From: Gilvimarinus sp. DA14
GTDB lineage: Bacteria; Pseudomonadota; Gammaproteobacteria; Pseudomonadales; Cellvibrionaceae
NCBI RefSeq assembly: GCF_024204685.1
Contig: NZ_CP100350.1
Location: 2,272,501-2,336,500 of the forward strand
Reading direction: 5' to 3'
DNA length: 64,000 bases
Below, in pieces: positions 52,754-62,305 of this stretch. The position numbers were made by a program, and so were the translations under genes. The notes below the pieces were generated by a model, which searched no databases, had not been told where the DNA came from, and was given only the letters and a program-made list of their open reading frames with translations. Numbering within the stretch: the stretch's first letter is position 1; every line of letters starts with the position of its first letter.

Positions 52754-55120
52754 TTACTCGCTGTAAAGGTCGTAAATTTGCTCGGCGCTCAGCGCCTGCT
52801 CATAGACCTTCAACTCATCCATCAGGCCCTGATAGGGAACATCCCACCAGTTGACGCCCAGGCTGAAAATGCCGTTTTGCCCGGTGAACAGATCCGGGAA
52901 GTTTTCTCCAGCAAAGCGCAGTACGCCATCCACATAGACGTTGAGCGCGCCTTCATTGACGGTAAACGCCAAATGGCTCCAGGCATCGCCCGGAATGGTC
53001 AATCCGGTGACCGCGTCGTACCAGGCCTGGCCGGACCAGACCATGGTGTTGCCGTTGGCAAAGCCGTGCCCCACCGGCAATACACTGACCCAGCTGGCGT
53101 TGCTAGCGGCACCAAAGAAGGTAGTGGTAAAGGCAGTCAACTCGCTCGGATTGAGCCAGTAAGACACGGTGTACTCGTTGGTACTGATCAAGCCGTCGGG
53201 TAAACGTACACCGCTGGCGCCGTCGAACAAAGCGGCGTCACCTTGCACACCGGTCATATAGCCGATTTCCCCACCCGCGGTATCAATCAGACCACCACTA
53301 ACCTGGCCCGCTGCCGCCTGTCCGGTGCTATCGCTCAAATTACTGTCAAAGCTGTAGTGAGCCAGCAGGCCATTGGGAGTTTGCTGACGCACAGTAAACC
53401 CGTAGCTGCGCGACTGGGACTGTCCCTGATAGCTGACGGTAGCTGTGAGCGTCACCGCTTTATCGCCTTCGCCGTGAGCGGGCCGGGTGACGCTACCGTC
53501 GGCCGCCAACCACTCAGGAGCAGACGATACCCAGGTAATTTGGCTGCCGCGCGCCGCCTCGGTCGGCAGAAGGATATCATCCAGCAGTAGGTTATTGGAG
53601 AAGTTGATATCGTCCAACACGGCCTGTATCAGCTCATCTGCATCGCGTGTCGGCATGTGGCTGCCCCACACCGTCAGGCCGGTTTCAGAGGCTGCGCTGA
53701 AAGTCACATCGTAGCGCTCGGCGGTGGGGTTCCACTGATGCGACAGCACACCACTGTATCCTTCGCCATCAATTTCCAGGTCTATCCGATTGTTGCCCGC
53801 AAACCACCAACGGCCCTCGGCAGCACCTTGAATCCGGCCGTTATTGGTCAGGCTGACATACTCGGACTCATCCATATCACCGGTAATGGTTTTACTCAGA
53901 CGAATAAACTTGTAGTCGCCCACAACATCCGGGCGGCGCACTTTCATGGCTTTACCACCGCCATTGCGCTCGGCCGTGTTGTCAGCGTAGCGGTAGGGCG
54001 CCACCACCGGCCAGCCGTCCTCATTAAAGAAGAACTCGTGGGTGCGTATTTCATGAAGCTCCCCGGTGCCCGGGAAGCGGCTGTGGAAAATCAGGTAATA
54101 GCGGCCTGTTTCAGCATCGTAATAGGCGCTGTTGTGGCCGGGGGACTTATAGCCTGTACCCAAGCCCGTGCCGACTTCGCCCAGCTCGCGGGTAAACAGG
54201 TGGTTACCCATAATTTTCACGCCATAGGGCTCGATGCTGGCATCGTCAAACAAAGGCAGTGCCGGATCCGATTTAACATCGGCCATGTTGTTGCCCTGGG
54301 CGTCAAAGAAGGGGCCGTCCGGCGTGCGGGAGCGGGCAACGCGAATATTGTATCCGCCGTCTGCCGCCAAGCCGCCGAAGGACGTGAACAAGTAGTAATA
54401 CTCGGTATCCGGGCTGTAAAGCATATAGGGCGCTTCAATCCGGCTGTGATTACCGCCCATTAAGTGCTTGCCATAGCCCTGACCGGGTAAGGGAAAGCCT
54501 GTCTCGGGGTCCATCTCAAAAATAAACAAACCGCCAGAATATGAGCCATAAACCATCCAAAGTTTGCCCTGTTCATCGTAGAAGGCATCGGGGTCAACGA
54601 CATTGGGATGTATGCGGGCATCGTAGATGGTGCCATCTTCACTGGCTTCGCCCCACATGCCCGAACGCAAGAAAATACCCTGATTTTCGTAGGGCCCTTC
54701 GATGGCATCGGACACCGCAATACCCATGGCCGAGCGCGGTGAATCGCCGCGACTGGCGTTGTAATACATGTAGTAGCGGCCGTCCTCGAGCTGAATCACA
54801 TCGGCCGCCCAGAGGGTATCGGTTTCGGCCCAGGCAAAAGTGTCTGCCAATTCGGTGTGTACATCTTCAAACAGCGGGTTTTCAGGGTTCGCGCCCTCGG
54901 CAAAGCGCTCCCAATTCATCCAATCGCGGGTTTTAGCCGCTGCTAAATGCGAGCCAAAGACATAGTATTGGCCATCGGTGGGAATCACAGAGGGGTCATG
55001 CACCGTAGCATCGGTGAACTCGGGTGGGGTCGGACTGTGGCTCGGCTTTCCGGCCAAAGCCGGCAGGGCGCACATTAGGGCCAGAGCCCCAGATACGTAA
55101 ATCAGTCGCTGGCGCAACAT
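52754..55120 (-). CDS. Secreted GH43 arabinanase-like enzyme with LamG domain
   Basis: A 788-residue secreted enzyme. The start at 55120 gives a signal peptide (YVSGALALMCALPALAG) and has GAGG upstream. The five-bladed GH43 domain covers residues ~30-375 with catalytic base Asp42 (HDPSV), the conserved Asp of VVDPD (Asp176/Asp178), and acid Glu229 (SRIEAPY). A beta-barrel arabinanase C-terminal domain follows (~377-492), then an Ig-like segment (~510-580, ITWVSSAPEW) and a LamG/concanavalin-like domain (~585-788, GLLAHYSFDSNLSD). Arabinan or arabinose-containing polymers are the likely substrate. It has its own terminator and a possible operator. Confidence 0.9.
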   Translation of the reverse strand: MLRQRLIYVSGALALMCALPALAGKPSHSPTPPEFTDATVHDPSVIPTDGQYYVFGSHLAAAKTRDWMNWERFAEGANPENPLFEDVHTELADTFAWAETDTLWAADVIQLEDGRYYMYYNASRGDSPRSAMGIAVSDAIEGPYENQGIFLRSGMWGEASEDGTIYDARIHPNVVDPDAFYDEQGKLWMVYGSYSGGLFIFEMDPETGFPLPGQGYGKHLMGGNHSRIEAPYMLYSPDTEYYYLFTSFGGLAADGGYNIRVARSRTPDGPFFDAQGNNMADVKSDPALPLFDDASIEPYGVKIMGNHLFTRELGEVGTGLGTGYKSPGHNSAYYDAETGRYYLIFHSRFPGTGELHEIRTHEFFFNEDGWPVVAPYRYADNTAERNGGGKAMKVRRPDVVGDYKFIRLSKTITGDMDESEYVSLTNNGRIQGAAEGRWWFAGNNRIDLEIDGEGYSGVLSHQWNPTAERYDVTFSAASETGLTVWGSHMPTRDADELIQAVLDDINFSNNLLLDDILLPTEAARGSQITWVSSAPEWLAADGSVTRPAHGEGDKAVTLTATVSYQGQSQSRSYGFTVRQQTPNGLLAHYSFDSNLSDSTGQAAAGQVSGGLIDTAGGEIGYMTGVQGDAALFDGASGVRLPDGLISTNEYTVSYWLNPSELTAFTTTFFGAASNASWVSVLPVGHGFANGNTMVWSGQAWYDAVTGLTIPGDAWSHLAFTVNEGALNVYVDGVLRFAGENFPDLFTGQNGIFSLGVNWWDVPYQGLMDELKVYEQALSAEQIYDLYSE

Positions 55121-55189
55121 AGGGTTTACCTCGTTATTCATTATTAGGGGTATTTTGATCTTGAACGCAGGGCTCAGGATATAAGGCAT

Positions 55190-55202
55190 ATTGTATTACA
55201 AT
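55190..55202. promoter_or_regulatory. Palindrome ATTGTATTACAAT upstream of the GH43 gene
   Basis: Two 6-base arms (ATTGTA/TACAAT) about one central T, 70 bases before the GH43 start. The shape resembles short sugar-responsive operators (for example AraR-type TTGTAC repeats) but lacks the exact consensus. The rest of 55121-55343 shows only A/T-rich promoter-like sequence. Confidence 0.4.
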
Positions 55203-55343
55203 AAGATTATTAACAAGGGCGAAGCTGGCGGAAAAACGTGAAGGGTTTAAAAAAATCGAAAATTTTCAGCCAGTTACGACGGAAACCAGACTTTAGACAA
55301 ATACAGACTAAGTCGCTTCGCCTTCTATAACTGATCCATTCAT

Positions 55344-56213
55344 CTAGCGGCACAGCGACCCTAAGTAAGCATCAATATCCTCTGCCGCAGGGGCCAGAAA
55401 CCCCAATGGTCGCCCCAGTGCCGCCACCAGCTGTACATGAGACACACCTGCATAGGTGTGGCGCTCTACTGCAACGCCTGCCTGTTGCAGCTTATGCTCA
55501 AGGGATACTGCAGATTTTGGGGTAACCGTTTCATCGTCCGCGCCGTGCAAAATCAAGGTCGGCGGATTATCCGCATGCACATGGTTCACGGTTAACGCAT
55601 CCACCTGGCGAGTTTTATCGCTGCCGAATATTCGCGTCCACTGCGGCTTTTCAGTGGGCAGAAAATAATCGTGCGGCCCGGCCAGAGAAATATAGCGCGC
55701 AATCTGCGCGCGGGATAAACCCTCCGCCTGCAAATACTGAGGGTCGTAGCTGATTAACCCCGCAATCATCGCGCCCGCTGAATGACCCATGAGAACCAAT
55801 GACTGACCGGCCAACAGGTTTTGCACTTTTTCACTGGCAATGGCCTTGGCGATATCCTGCACAAACGCGGGGTAGGTTACCTCCGGGTACAACCGATAAT
55901 CGGGCACGATCACCGTGTAGCCTTTGCGAGCCAAGGCCGCCCCGACAAAGCCATACTGCTCCTTTTTGCCGCTGTCCCAGCTACCACCATAGACAAACAT
56001 CACGGTGCAGCCGTTGGCATCTCTGTCGGGTGAGTAAATATCCAAAGTCTGTCGCGGGTGTTGGCCGTAGGCAATATCGGTTGCGCTTTGGTAATGCGGC
56101 GCTCGGCCTAAGGTATTCAGCACATCTGTACCACTGCAACCGGTAAGCCAGGCCAGGACACTCATAACAATAAAACCCTTTCCAATGTGCGCCAGTCGCC
56201 TGCTCAAACCCAT
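55344..56213 (-). CDS. Alpha/beta hydrolase esterase, lipoprotein
   Basis: A 289-residue protein. The start at 56213 has GGGAGA upstream and gives a lipoprotein signal (VMSVLAWLTGCSG; Cys26 lipidated). The hydrolase part is a BD-FAE/carboxylesterase fold with nucleophile LMGHSAGAM, oxyanion strand VMFVYGGSWDSGK, acid in HGADDETV and His in GVSHVQL. Such enzymes cleave acetyl or feruloyl esters from hemicellulose or other small esters. It lies beside the GH43 gene, on the same strand, 223 bases upstream of it. Confidence 0.86.
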   Translation of the reverse strand: MGLSRRLAHIGKGFIVMSVLAWLTGCSGTDVLNTLGRAPHYQSATDIAYGQHPRQTLDIYSPDRDANGCTVMFVYGGSWDSGKKEQYGFVGAALARKGYTVIVPDYRLYPEVTYPAFVQDIAKAIASEKVQNLLAGQSLVLMGHSAGAMIAGLISYDPQYLQAEGLSRAQIARYISLAGPHDYFLPTEKPQWTRIFGSDKTRQVDALTVNHVHADNPPTLILHGADDETVTPKSAVSLEHKLQQAGVAVERHTYAGVSHVQLVAALGRPLGFLAPAAEDIDAYLGSLCR

Positions 56214-56328
56214 GCAGATTCTCCCGATTAAATAGAGCCTTACGAGTGTGTGATGCGAGCGGATCACCAGTGCTTTGGGGCTCGTGATCTTTGAGCGATT
56301 ATGGCATAGTAAATTGACTAAAAATAAG

Positions 56329-56985
56329 ATGGCTGACGCTAAGAGGACGGAACTTACAGTGCACAACGATATGCCACCAGAGGCTATAGGCAAAGCCTAC
56401 GATACCATTACCCATCTGTGGCAAAGCGAGCGCTTTAATCTCAACAATGGTATAGACGCTCATAAAAAAGCACTGCAATTTGTTAAAAGCAACACCGGCC
56501 AAGCATTGGATGTTGGCTGCGGTTGTACCGGCCGCTTTGCCAATTTGCTGCAAGGCGCAGGCTATCGCTACACAGGCTTGGATGTGTCAGAAAAAAAGAT
56601 TGAGTTGGCGCGTACCCAATCACCCAGCCACGACTTTATCCACGCCGATATTTGCCAATGGCAGCCACAGGCTCAGTACGATTTTATTACTGCCTGGGAC
56701 AGCATCTGGCACATTCCCCTGCAGCAACAGCAACCTGTGCTGGAAAAGCTGTCTCACAGCCTTAAGCCAAACGGGGTTTTTATTTTCTCTTGCGGCGGCA
56801 CTGATGAACCCGGCGAGCATACCGATGATTATATGGGCCCTGCTGTCTATTACTCATCACTGGGCGTAAACGGATTCTGGAAGGTGTTTGCGGATATAGA
56901 AAACTGCCACATCAAACACTTTGAATTTGATCAGCCGCCAGAGCTACACAGTTATTTTATTGTGCAGAAAGGCGAGAACATATGA
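56329..56985 (+). CDS. Class I SAM-dependent methyltransferase
   Basis: A 218-residue methyltransferase. SAM motif I is ALDVGCGCTGRFANLL, motif II GLDVSEKKIELA, motif III FIHADICQW, and the D-S-I-W-H-I-P segment follows. The start is uncertain: ATG at 56329, GTG at 56359 (with GAGG in front) or ATG at 56371 are possible; 56329 is adopted. The gene overlaps the VOC gene by four bases. Substrate unknown. Confidence 0.8.
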   Translation: MADAKRTELTVHNDMPPEAIGKAYDTITHLWQSERFNLNNGIDAHKKALQFVKSNTGQALDVGCGCTGRFANLLQGAGYRYTGLDVSEKKIELARTQSPSHDFIHADICQWQPQAQYDFITAWDSIWHIPLQQQQPVLEKLSHSLKPNGVFIFSCGGTDEPGEHTDDYMGPAVYYSSLGVNGFWKVFADIENCHIKHFEFDQPPELHSYFIVQKGENI

Positions 56986-57338
56986 AACCCTGCGCGCTGT
57001 TAATTCCCGTTGCCGATTGGCGCGCTGGCTTTCAATGGTACCAGCAGGCATTTCCCATGGCGGAAGTCATTGACTTGCCCGAGCACGACTTTAGCGCCTT
57101 GAGGATTGGCGGAATCACACTGGAAATTGTCCAGGTCGACCACAAGGTAAACAGCGGACCTTCCGGCACCGTACTCTACTGGAAAACGGATAATCTGGAA
57201 GAGGCCGTGCTTAAGTTGACGGCGCTAGGCGCAAAACTCTATAGAGGTCCGTTAGACATAGAAGATAACCAGGTCATCTGCCAGCTAATGGACCCCTTTG
57301 GTAATTTAATTGGCTTACGTGCGCTTTCACAATCGTGA
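56982..57338 (+). CDS. VOC-family (glyoxalase/bleomycin-resistance-like) protein
   Basis: A 118-residue protein with the two beta-alpha-beta-beta-beta units of the VOC fold (DWRAGFQWYQQAFP; DPFGNLIGLRAL at the end). The usual metal ligands are partly absent, so enzymatic activity is doubtful. It is translationally coupled to the methyltransferase (4-base overlap). Its end overlaps the converging DUF4019 gene by 12 bases. Confidence 0.83.
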   Translation: MKPCALLIPVADWRAGFQWYQQAFPMAEVIDLPEHDFSALRIGGITLEIVQVDHKVNSGPSGTVLYWKTDNLEEAVLKLTALGAKLYRGPLDIEDNQVICQLMDPFGNLIGLRALSQS

Positions 57339-57821
57339 AAAATTTCCGGGCTTCGCAATAAACCTACCCGTACGTTTTCCTGTTTGCGTATTCACATAAC
57401 TCCTACTGTGGCGCATCACACTAAAACGTTCGCCCAGCTCTGAGTAGAGAACCAGCGTTTGCTCGCAGGGCGTTACGTTCTGATATTCGCAGGCAAACTC
57501 ATACTCAACGTAAAAACCTTCTGCTGGCGCTTTGGCGGGGTCCAACTGCCAGTTGGCACCTACCAATGTATCGCTCAGACTTTTACCGGAATTGTCGCTA
57601 AACGCTGCCTGGCTTTTGGCAAAACGTTCATAGTCCATGCGCTGATTCAGCAATTCACTGTGCATGTCGTAGGCTTCGCGATACTCACCAGCATTAAGGT
57701 GCTCGATGTACTGCAGGGCTGTTGCCTGCGCGTTTTGTCGCTCCTGCGGGCTTGGCTCGTAGGCCTGGACGAAGTGGAAGCACAATAAGCACAGAAGAGT
57801 TGCGGTTAATCGCCGTAGCAT
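57327..57821 (-). CDS. DUF4019 family exported protein
   Basis: A 164-residue protein with a signal peptide (TATLLCLLCFHFVQA) and a DUF4019 domain: ALQYIEHLNAGEYREAYDMH, then a Trp-containing strand (NWQLDPAKAPAEGFYVEYEF) and CEQTLVLYSELGERF. Two Cys residues (EFACEYQNVTPCEQ) may form a disulfide. Function unknown. It overlaps the VOC gene's last 12 bases. Confidence 0.8.
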   Translation of the reverse strand: MLRRLTATLLCLLCFHFVQAYEPSPQERQNAQATALQYIEHLNAGEYREAYDMHSELLNQRMDYERFAKSQAAFSDNSGKSLSDTLVGANWQLDPAKAPAEGFYVEYEFACEYQNVTPCEQTLVLYSELGERFSVMRHSRSYVNTQTGKRTGRFIAKPGNFSRL

Positions 57822-57959
57822 TCATTACCCCCAGGTAATCACTTCGCGGGCTAATATACGCGACCACTGTCAGGCTGCAAGAGGCCGATAAACGGTCTGT
57901 GAATCAGCACGTGACTTGTGCAATAATTAGCCACCCATGGCCCGACTGTAACCACTGTT

Positions 57960-58484
57960 TTGAAATTACCACACCTGTCTAACACCAACCTCTATTCGCT
58001 ACAGAACCCGGTGTCGAATCGTGTTCAAGCCAGCGAACCCGTGCAGCAGAGCGAGCGAGCGCGGCCGGTTAATCAGCCCGAATCCGCGAGAAAAGGCGAA
58101 AGCAAAGAGTCGTTAGTCCCGCTGGAAGGCGAGCTGCTGGAGGCCGGCTTATTTGATCCGGACACTCTGGATATTGCCGTGCAGCAATTACTGCAGCGCG
58201 GCCGGGAAGAGGGAGGTGAAGGTTCTGCCGCTGAGCGCGAGCTATACCGCGAGCTAAACATTGCAGAGCGCGGGACCAGTGCTCAAGCCGGCGCAGACAA
58301 CCCACCCAACAATCCATCCAACAATGGCCGCTTTGCCTTTGCCGATTTGCGCAGCGCTCTCGACTACTGGGAATCGCTAAAACCGGAGCATACCGCCCCA
58401 GAGGATTTACCCGCCCCCATTGCCGCTTACCGGGCGGTGGAGTCCGGCCCTACACTCAGATTGGGGTTGTCAGCTTACGCGTGA
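57960..58484 (+). CDS. Protein of unknown function, low-complexity
   Basis: A 174-residue protein of low complexity in its first third (Glu/Gln/Ser/Arg-rich), then acidic and helical (LEAGLFDPDTLDIAVQQLLQ), with an Asn/Pro-rich linker (NPPNNPSNNGRFAF) and an acidic end. No signal peptide or membrane helix. The only start is a TTG at 57960 with no ribosome site, and a GTG at 58011 is also possible, so the 5' end is unsure. The family is not recognised. Confidence 0.55.
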   Translation: MKLPHLSNTNLYSLQNPVSNRVQASEPVQQSERARPVNQPESARKGESKESLVPLEGELLEAGLFDPDTLDIAVQQLLQRGREEGGEGSAAERELYRELNIAERGTSAQAGADNPPNNPSNNGRFAFADLRSALDYWESLKPEHTAPEDLPAPIAAYRAVESGPTLRLGLSAYA

Positions 58485-59002
58485 TGCCCGCAACAATTTT
58501 GACCGTTAGGATCAGCCATTAAAACCCGGGCTGAAACAAATAAGCGGTCAGCTGTGAATAACACTTACTTAAACTTACGTTCCTCGCAAATGCAGGGATT
58601 AACAGGCTTGAATGTATTTTTAAGCAAAGCTGAACATGTGGAACCGATTGGGGTTTTCGCCCGATTACGACTGAGCCGAGCGAAGGCCGATTTTAGGGGT
58701 TGAGCGCTCTGGATGAGCGCGAAAGGTCTAAGCGCACAGGGATGTGCGGTTTAGACCGACCGCTAAAATTGGCTGGAGGGAGGGCACCCCGAAGGGGCCA
58801 GTTGTTGGGCGAGGTTTTTGGTTACTTTTTGCCGAAAAAAGTAACTCGCAACGCCCGGCGACGCGGGCTTATTGCAAGAGAATGGATATTCCAGCATTTT
58901 CCGGACAGCTGCTCCTCTAGCCTAGGGCTGGCTTCTCAAACGGCGCAATGTAACTTGCGGAAATGACGTACAAGGTTTGCCCTTAAGTAAGAGCCATTCC
59001 GC
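58485..59002. other. Intergenic region with hairpin repeat
   Basis: A 518-base gene-free stretch. The first 190 bases show nothing. The repeat at 58681-58860 occupies the middle. The last 140 bases contain only a small AGCC/GGCT stem near 58920. An 88-codon open frame across the repeat (58700-58966) is rejected as coding. Confidence 0.75.
58681..58860. repeat. Hairpin-rich intergenic repeat
   Basis: Contains GGTCTAAGCGCACA (58725-58738) pairing with TGTGCGGTTTAGACC (58743-58757) about GGGA, and GTTACTTTTT (58821-58830) pairing with AAAAAAGTAAC (58835-58845) about GCCG. This type of sequence, with a GTTACTTTTT hairpin next to GCGAAAGGTCTAAGCGCACA, recurs between genes in many gammaproteobacteria in my memory; no second copy is seen in this window. 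Confidence 0.6.
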
Positions 59003-60364
59003 TCAGCTGTCGGTCTCGACCAGCGCGGGCGCCGACCCCATGGCTTCGTACACATTCACCAGTGCTAGCAAATAATTCAGCTTGCTGGATACCAAATCTT
59101 CTTTAGCACCAAACCAGCTTTGCTGCGCCAAGAGTAAATTTAAAAAGTCGGTATCACCCGCCTCGAAGCGCGCGTTGGAAATGTCATACAGCGTGCGGTT
59201 GTTGGCGAACTTATCCCGCGCGATATCCAACTGCTGCGCGCGTAGGCGCTGAGTTTCCAGCTGATCAATGGTATCGCGATAGGCATCTGCCAAGGTGTAT
59301 TGATAGCTGGCGTAGTCGATATCGGCATCCAGCTCGGCCAAACGGATTTGCGCACGAGTCTGGCCGCCGTCAAACAGCAACAGCGATGTAGCCTCGCGAA
59401 TGCTGGCGGCCCATTCACTGCCACCGGCCAGTATGTCGTCAATACCCCAGCTTAAGCTCAAGGTTAAATCCGGCCAGCGGGCGGTTTTCGCTTGGTGGAT
59501 CAATGCCTGGTTTTCCGCCAGTGCCAAGGTAGCAATCTGTACGTCCGGGCGCTGCTGCAAAAGCTCTGCACTTTGTACCGAGGCTACTTGCGGCAAGGCC
59601 AAGTCGTCAAAACTTGTTTGCAGCTCGGGGGTTTGTAAATCCAGGCGGCCCAACATAATGGCCAGTGCGCGGCGGTTGATAGCCAAATCGCTTTGCAAGC
59701 CCACCAATTTATTGCGCGCGTTTAACACCAGGTTTTTCTGCTGGCGCAGCTCTAACCCAGAGGCGCCACCCGAATCGTAGGTCAGCTGAAATAAATCCAA
59801 TAATTTCTCACTGGCTTCCAGGTTTTGCTCGGCCACTTCATACAAAGATTGCAAACTCAAGGTATCGAAATAGGTGCGGATAAACTGCGCCTGCAACGCA
59901 ATAAAGCTGGCACGCTCTTCCCACTTGGCCACTTGCAGCTGGGTTTCACGCTGACTGATTCCCGCTGCGCGCTCGCCCCACAAATCAACGGTATAGCTGG
60001 CGCTAAAATTCAAACCACTGCCATTACCCGTATGGCCAGTATCGTCGTAGCTGTCGCTGTTGCTTAGCGACGCACTCGCGCGCGGCCAATTGCCCGCGCG
60101 CGCCGAGGTTAACATCTCGCGGGCGCGCTCAACCCGCAATTGCGCTATCTGCAAATCCAGGTTGTTGCTCTGCAGTTGCGCCAAATACTGCTGTAACTCT
60201 GCGGGCAAAAATTCGTTCCAGGTATTTTGCGTTAGTGGCGTGAGTTCGCGCCCGTTTAACGCATCCTGATACGCTACGGCTGCCAGCTCTTCAGGCGTGT
60301 GCTGTTGCGGGTTAAACGCGCAGGCACTCAAGGCAAGACAGGAAAACCATACTCGCAATTTCAT
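59003..60364 (-). CDS. Outer membrane efflux channel (TolC/NodT family lipoprotein)
   Basis: A 453-residue outer membrane factor with lipoprotein signal (CLALSACAFN; Cys15 lipidated), typical of the NodT branch. Two long repeated helical hairpins are seen (QLRVERAREMLTSARAGNWP; ALAENQALIHQAKTARWPDL) and barrel strands (FSASYTVDLWGERAA). It lies 3 bases after macB, so it is the third part of macA-macB-tolC on the minus strand, providing the exit duct. Confidence 0.93.
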   Translation of the reverse strand: MKLRVWFSCLALSACAFNPQQHTPEELAAVAYQDALNGRELTPLTQNTWNEFLPAELQQYLAQLQSNNLDLQIAQLRVERAREMLTSARAGNWPRASASLSNSDSYDDTGHTGNGSGLNFSASYTVDLWGERAAGISQRETQLQVAKWEERASFIALQAQFIRTYFDTLSLQSLYEVAEQNLEASEKLLDLFQLTYDSGGASGLELRQQKNLVLNARNKLVGLQSDLAINRRALAIMLGRLDLQTPELQTSFDDLALPQVASVQSAELLQQRPDVQIATLALAENQALIHQAKTARWPDLTLSLSWGIDDILAGGSEWAASIREATSLLLFDGGQTRAQIRLAELDADIDYASYQYTLADAYRDTIDQLETQRLRAQQLDIARDKFANNRTLYDISNARFEAGDTDFLNLLLAQQSWFGAKEDLVSSKLNYLLALVNVYEAMGSAPALVETDS

Positions 60365-60367
60365 CGG

Positions 60368-62305
60368 TTACTCCTCAGCCAATGCCGTAATAGGGTTTAA
60401 GCGCGCGGCTTTACGTGCGGGTATAAAACCAAAAACAAGGCCCACCGCAATAGAGGTGGCGAATGCCAGTGCCGCGGGCAATAACGTAAACGCAATGGCA
60501 ACATCAAAAAATCGTGCAATTAACGCCCCGGAAAAACCGATAAGAATACCCAACACACCGCCCAAAAAGCACACCACTAAGGCCTCGATATTAAACTGGC
60601 GTAAAATGTCTGAGGGCTTGGCGCCGGTGGCAATGCGCAAACCAATTTCCCGTCGCCTTTCGGTCACATTGACCAACATAATGTTCATCACCCCAATACC
60701 GCCAACCAAAAGCGAAATAGCCGCAATAGAGCCAAGCAAAAACGTTAAGGTGTTCTGCGCCGCCGTGACCGCTTGCACCAAAGATTCGGTGGAGCGTACC
60801 TGCACATCTTCAGCCTGATGGCGAGCGAACAACAGCTCTTCCACTTGGGTTTCCAGGCGCGACGCAGCTTCGGTGTCGGTTGCCTGCAAGGTAATACTGC
60901 TTAGGTGAGCACTGCCGAACATTTTCAGCCGCGCGGTGGTAAGGGGTATTAATACCTCATCGTCGCGATCGTCGCCGGACGGGTCGGCACCTTTGGCTTT
61001 GAGTAAACCAATAATTTGGTACGGCGCCTTGTTCACCAGCACAAAACGACCGATGGGGTTTTGCCCGGGCTCGAACAAATTTTCGGCGATGGTATTGCCC
61101 ACCACCATAACCGAAGAAAAACTCTGTAAATCCTCATCGGAGAAAAACACCCCTTGGGACAGCTCCCAATCATGCACGGTAAAGTAGCCTGGCGTGGTGC
61201 CTTTAATCCGGCCGGAATAATCTTTATTGCCATAGCGCAGGGTAGAGCGGGTGTTACGCTCGGCCGCGACCGCACGCACGCCCGGCAGATTTTCAATGGC
61301 CTCGGCATCCTCCACTACCAGGGTGGCAATACTATCGTTGCCCCGGCGCATATTGGGGCCACCGGGGCGCACCGAAATTAAATTTGTACCAATCGCTTCA
61401 ATGCGGTCCAAAACCTCCGCTTTACCACCCTCGCCAATGGCGATCATTAACACCACACTGGCAACGCCGATAATAATTCCGAGCAGCGTCAACAGAGTGC
61501 GGAATAAATTGACCCGCAGCGAGGCCAGCGCAATACGCGCCGACTCAAATAAACTGATACTGGGAAATACGCGTACTTTTTCTGGCGCACTGGGGGTCGC
61601 CTGATCACTCTTATGTGCAGCGGCCGTATCGTCAATTAATCGCCCATCTTTAAACGACACTACCCGCTCGGCATGTTCTGCAATGCCGCGATCGTGGGTA
61701 ATCAGAATTACCGTAACACCTTCGCGATTTAGCTCTTGCAACAATGCCAACACTTGCTCGCCACTGTGGCTGTCCAAAGCGCCGGTAGGCTCGTCCGCCA
61801 GAATTACCTCGGCGCCGTTAATCAGCGCGCGGGCAATAGATACACGTTGCTGTTGGCCGCCGGATAATTCGCTGGGCTTATGGTGGGCGCGCTCACCCAT
61901 GCCCAGCTTTTGCAATAGTTGCTGCGCGCGCTCTGTGCGCGCCTGTCTTTCTTGCCCTTTGTAAATACCGGGCATGGCGACGTTATCCAACGCACTAATG
62001 TTGGCCAATAGTTGATAGCGCTGAAATACAAAGCCAAAGGTATTTAAGCGCAGCGCCGAGAGTTCATCGGCGGTCAGGTTTGCGACGTTAATGCCATCAA
62101 CCTCGTAGATGCCGGACGATGGCTGATCCAGGCAACCGAGAATATTCATCAGGGTGGATTTACCCGAGCCAGACTGCCCCATAATCGCGACAAACTCGCC
62201 GCGTTCGATGGTTAAGGACACATCTTTTAGTGCGTCGACCCGTGTTTCACCTAATTGATAAAAGCGCCCGATACCCGATAGTTTTATCAGCGCCTTAGAA
62301 GCCAC
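60368..62305 (-). CDS. macB: MacB-type ABC exporter (ATPase fused to permease)
   Basis: A 645-residue fused exporter. The ATPase occupies residues ~8-235 (Walker A GQSGSGKST, signature LSGGQQQRVSIARAL, Walker B VILADEPTGALD, ITHD), then the four-helix MacB permease with its large periplasmic domain and FtsX helices (RRREIGLRIATGAKPSD). The start is a GTG at 62305, with GGAGG six bases upstream inside the end of macA, so the two overlap by 11 bases. MacB exports macrolides, heat-stable toxins or lipopeptides; the substrate here is unknown. Confidence 0.94.
   Translation of the reverse strand: MASKALIKLSGIGRFYQLGETRVDALKDVSLTIERGEFVAIMGQSGSGKSTLMNILGCLDQPSSGIYEVDGINVANLTADELSALRLNTFGFVFQRYQLLANISALDNVAMPGIYKGQERQARTERAQQLLQKLGMGERAHHKPSELSGGQQQRVSIARALINGAEVILADEPTGALDSHSGEQVLALLQELNREGVTVILITHDRGIAEHAERVVSFKDGRLIDDTAAAHKSDQATPSAPEKVRVFPSISLFESARIALASLRVNLFRTLLTLLGIIIGVASVVLMIAIGEGGKAEVLDRIEAIGTNLISVRPGGPNMRRGNDSIATLVVEDAEAIENLPGVRAVAAERNTRSTLRYGNKDYSGRIKGTTPGYFTVHDWELSQGVFFSDEDLQSFSSVMVVGNTIAENLFEPGQNPIGRFVLVNKAPYQIIGLLKAKGADPSGDDRDDEVLIPLTTARLKMFGSAHLSSITLQATDTEAASRLETQVEELLFARHQAEDVQVRSTESLVQAVTAAQNTLTFLLGSIAAISLLVGGIGVMNIMLVNVTERRREIGLRIATGAKPSDILRQFNIEALVVCFLGGVLGILIGFSGALIARFFDVAIAFTLLPAALAFATSIAVGLVFGFIPARKAARLNPITALAEE

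Noticed and set aside
53657-54463. A 268-codon open frame on the plus strand opposite the GH43 gene
   Set aside because: Antisense to a conserved catalytic domain, with no start signal or domain.
58700-58966. An 88-codon ORF (MSALDERERSKRTGM...) after the 174-residue unknown
   Set aside because: It is produced by the hairpin-rich repeat; translations like GEVFGYFLPKKVTRNARRR are familiar artefacts of such repeats and it has no proper start signal.
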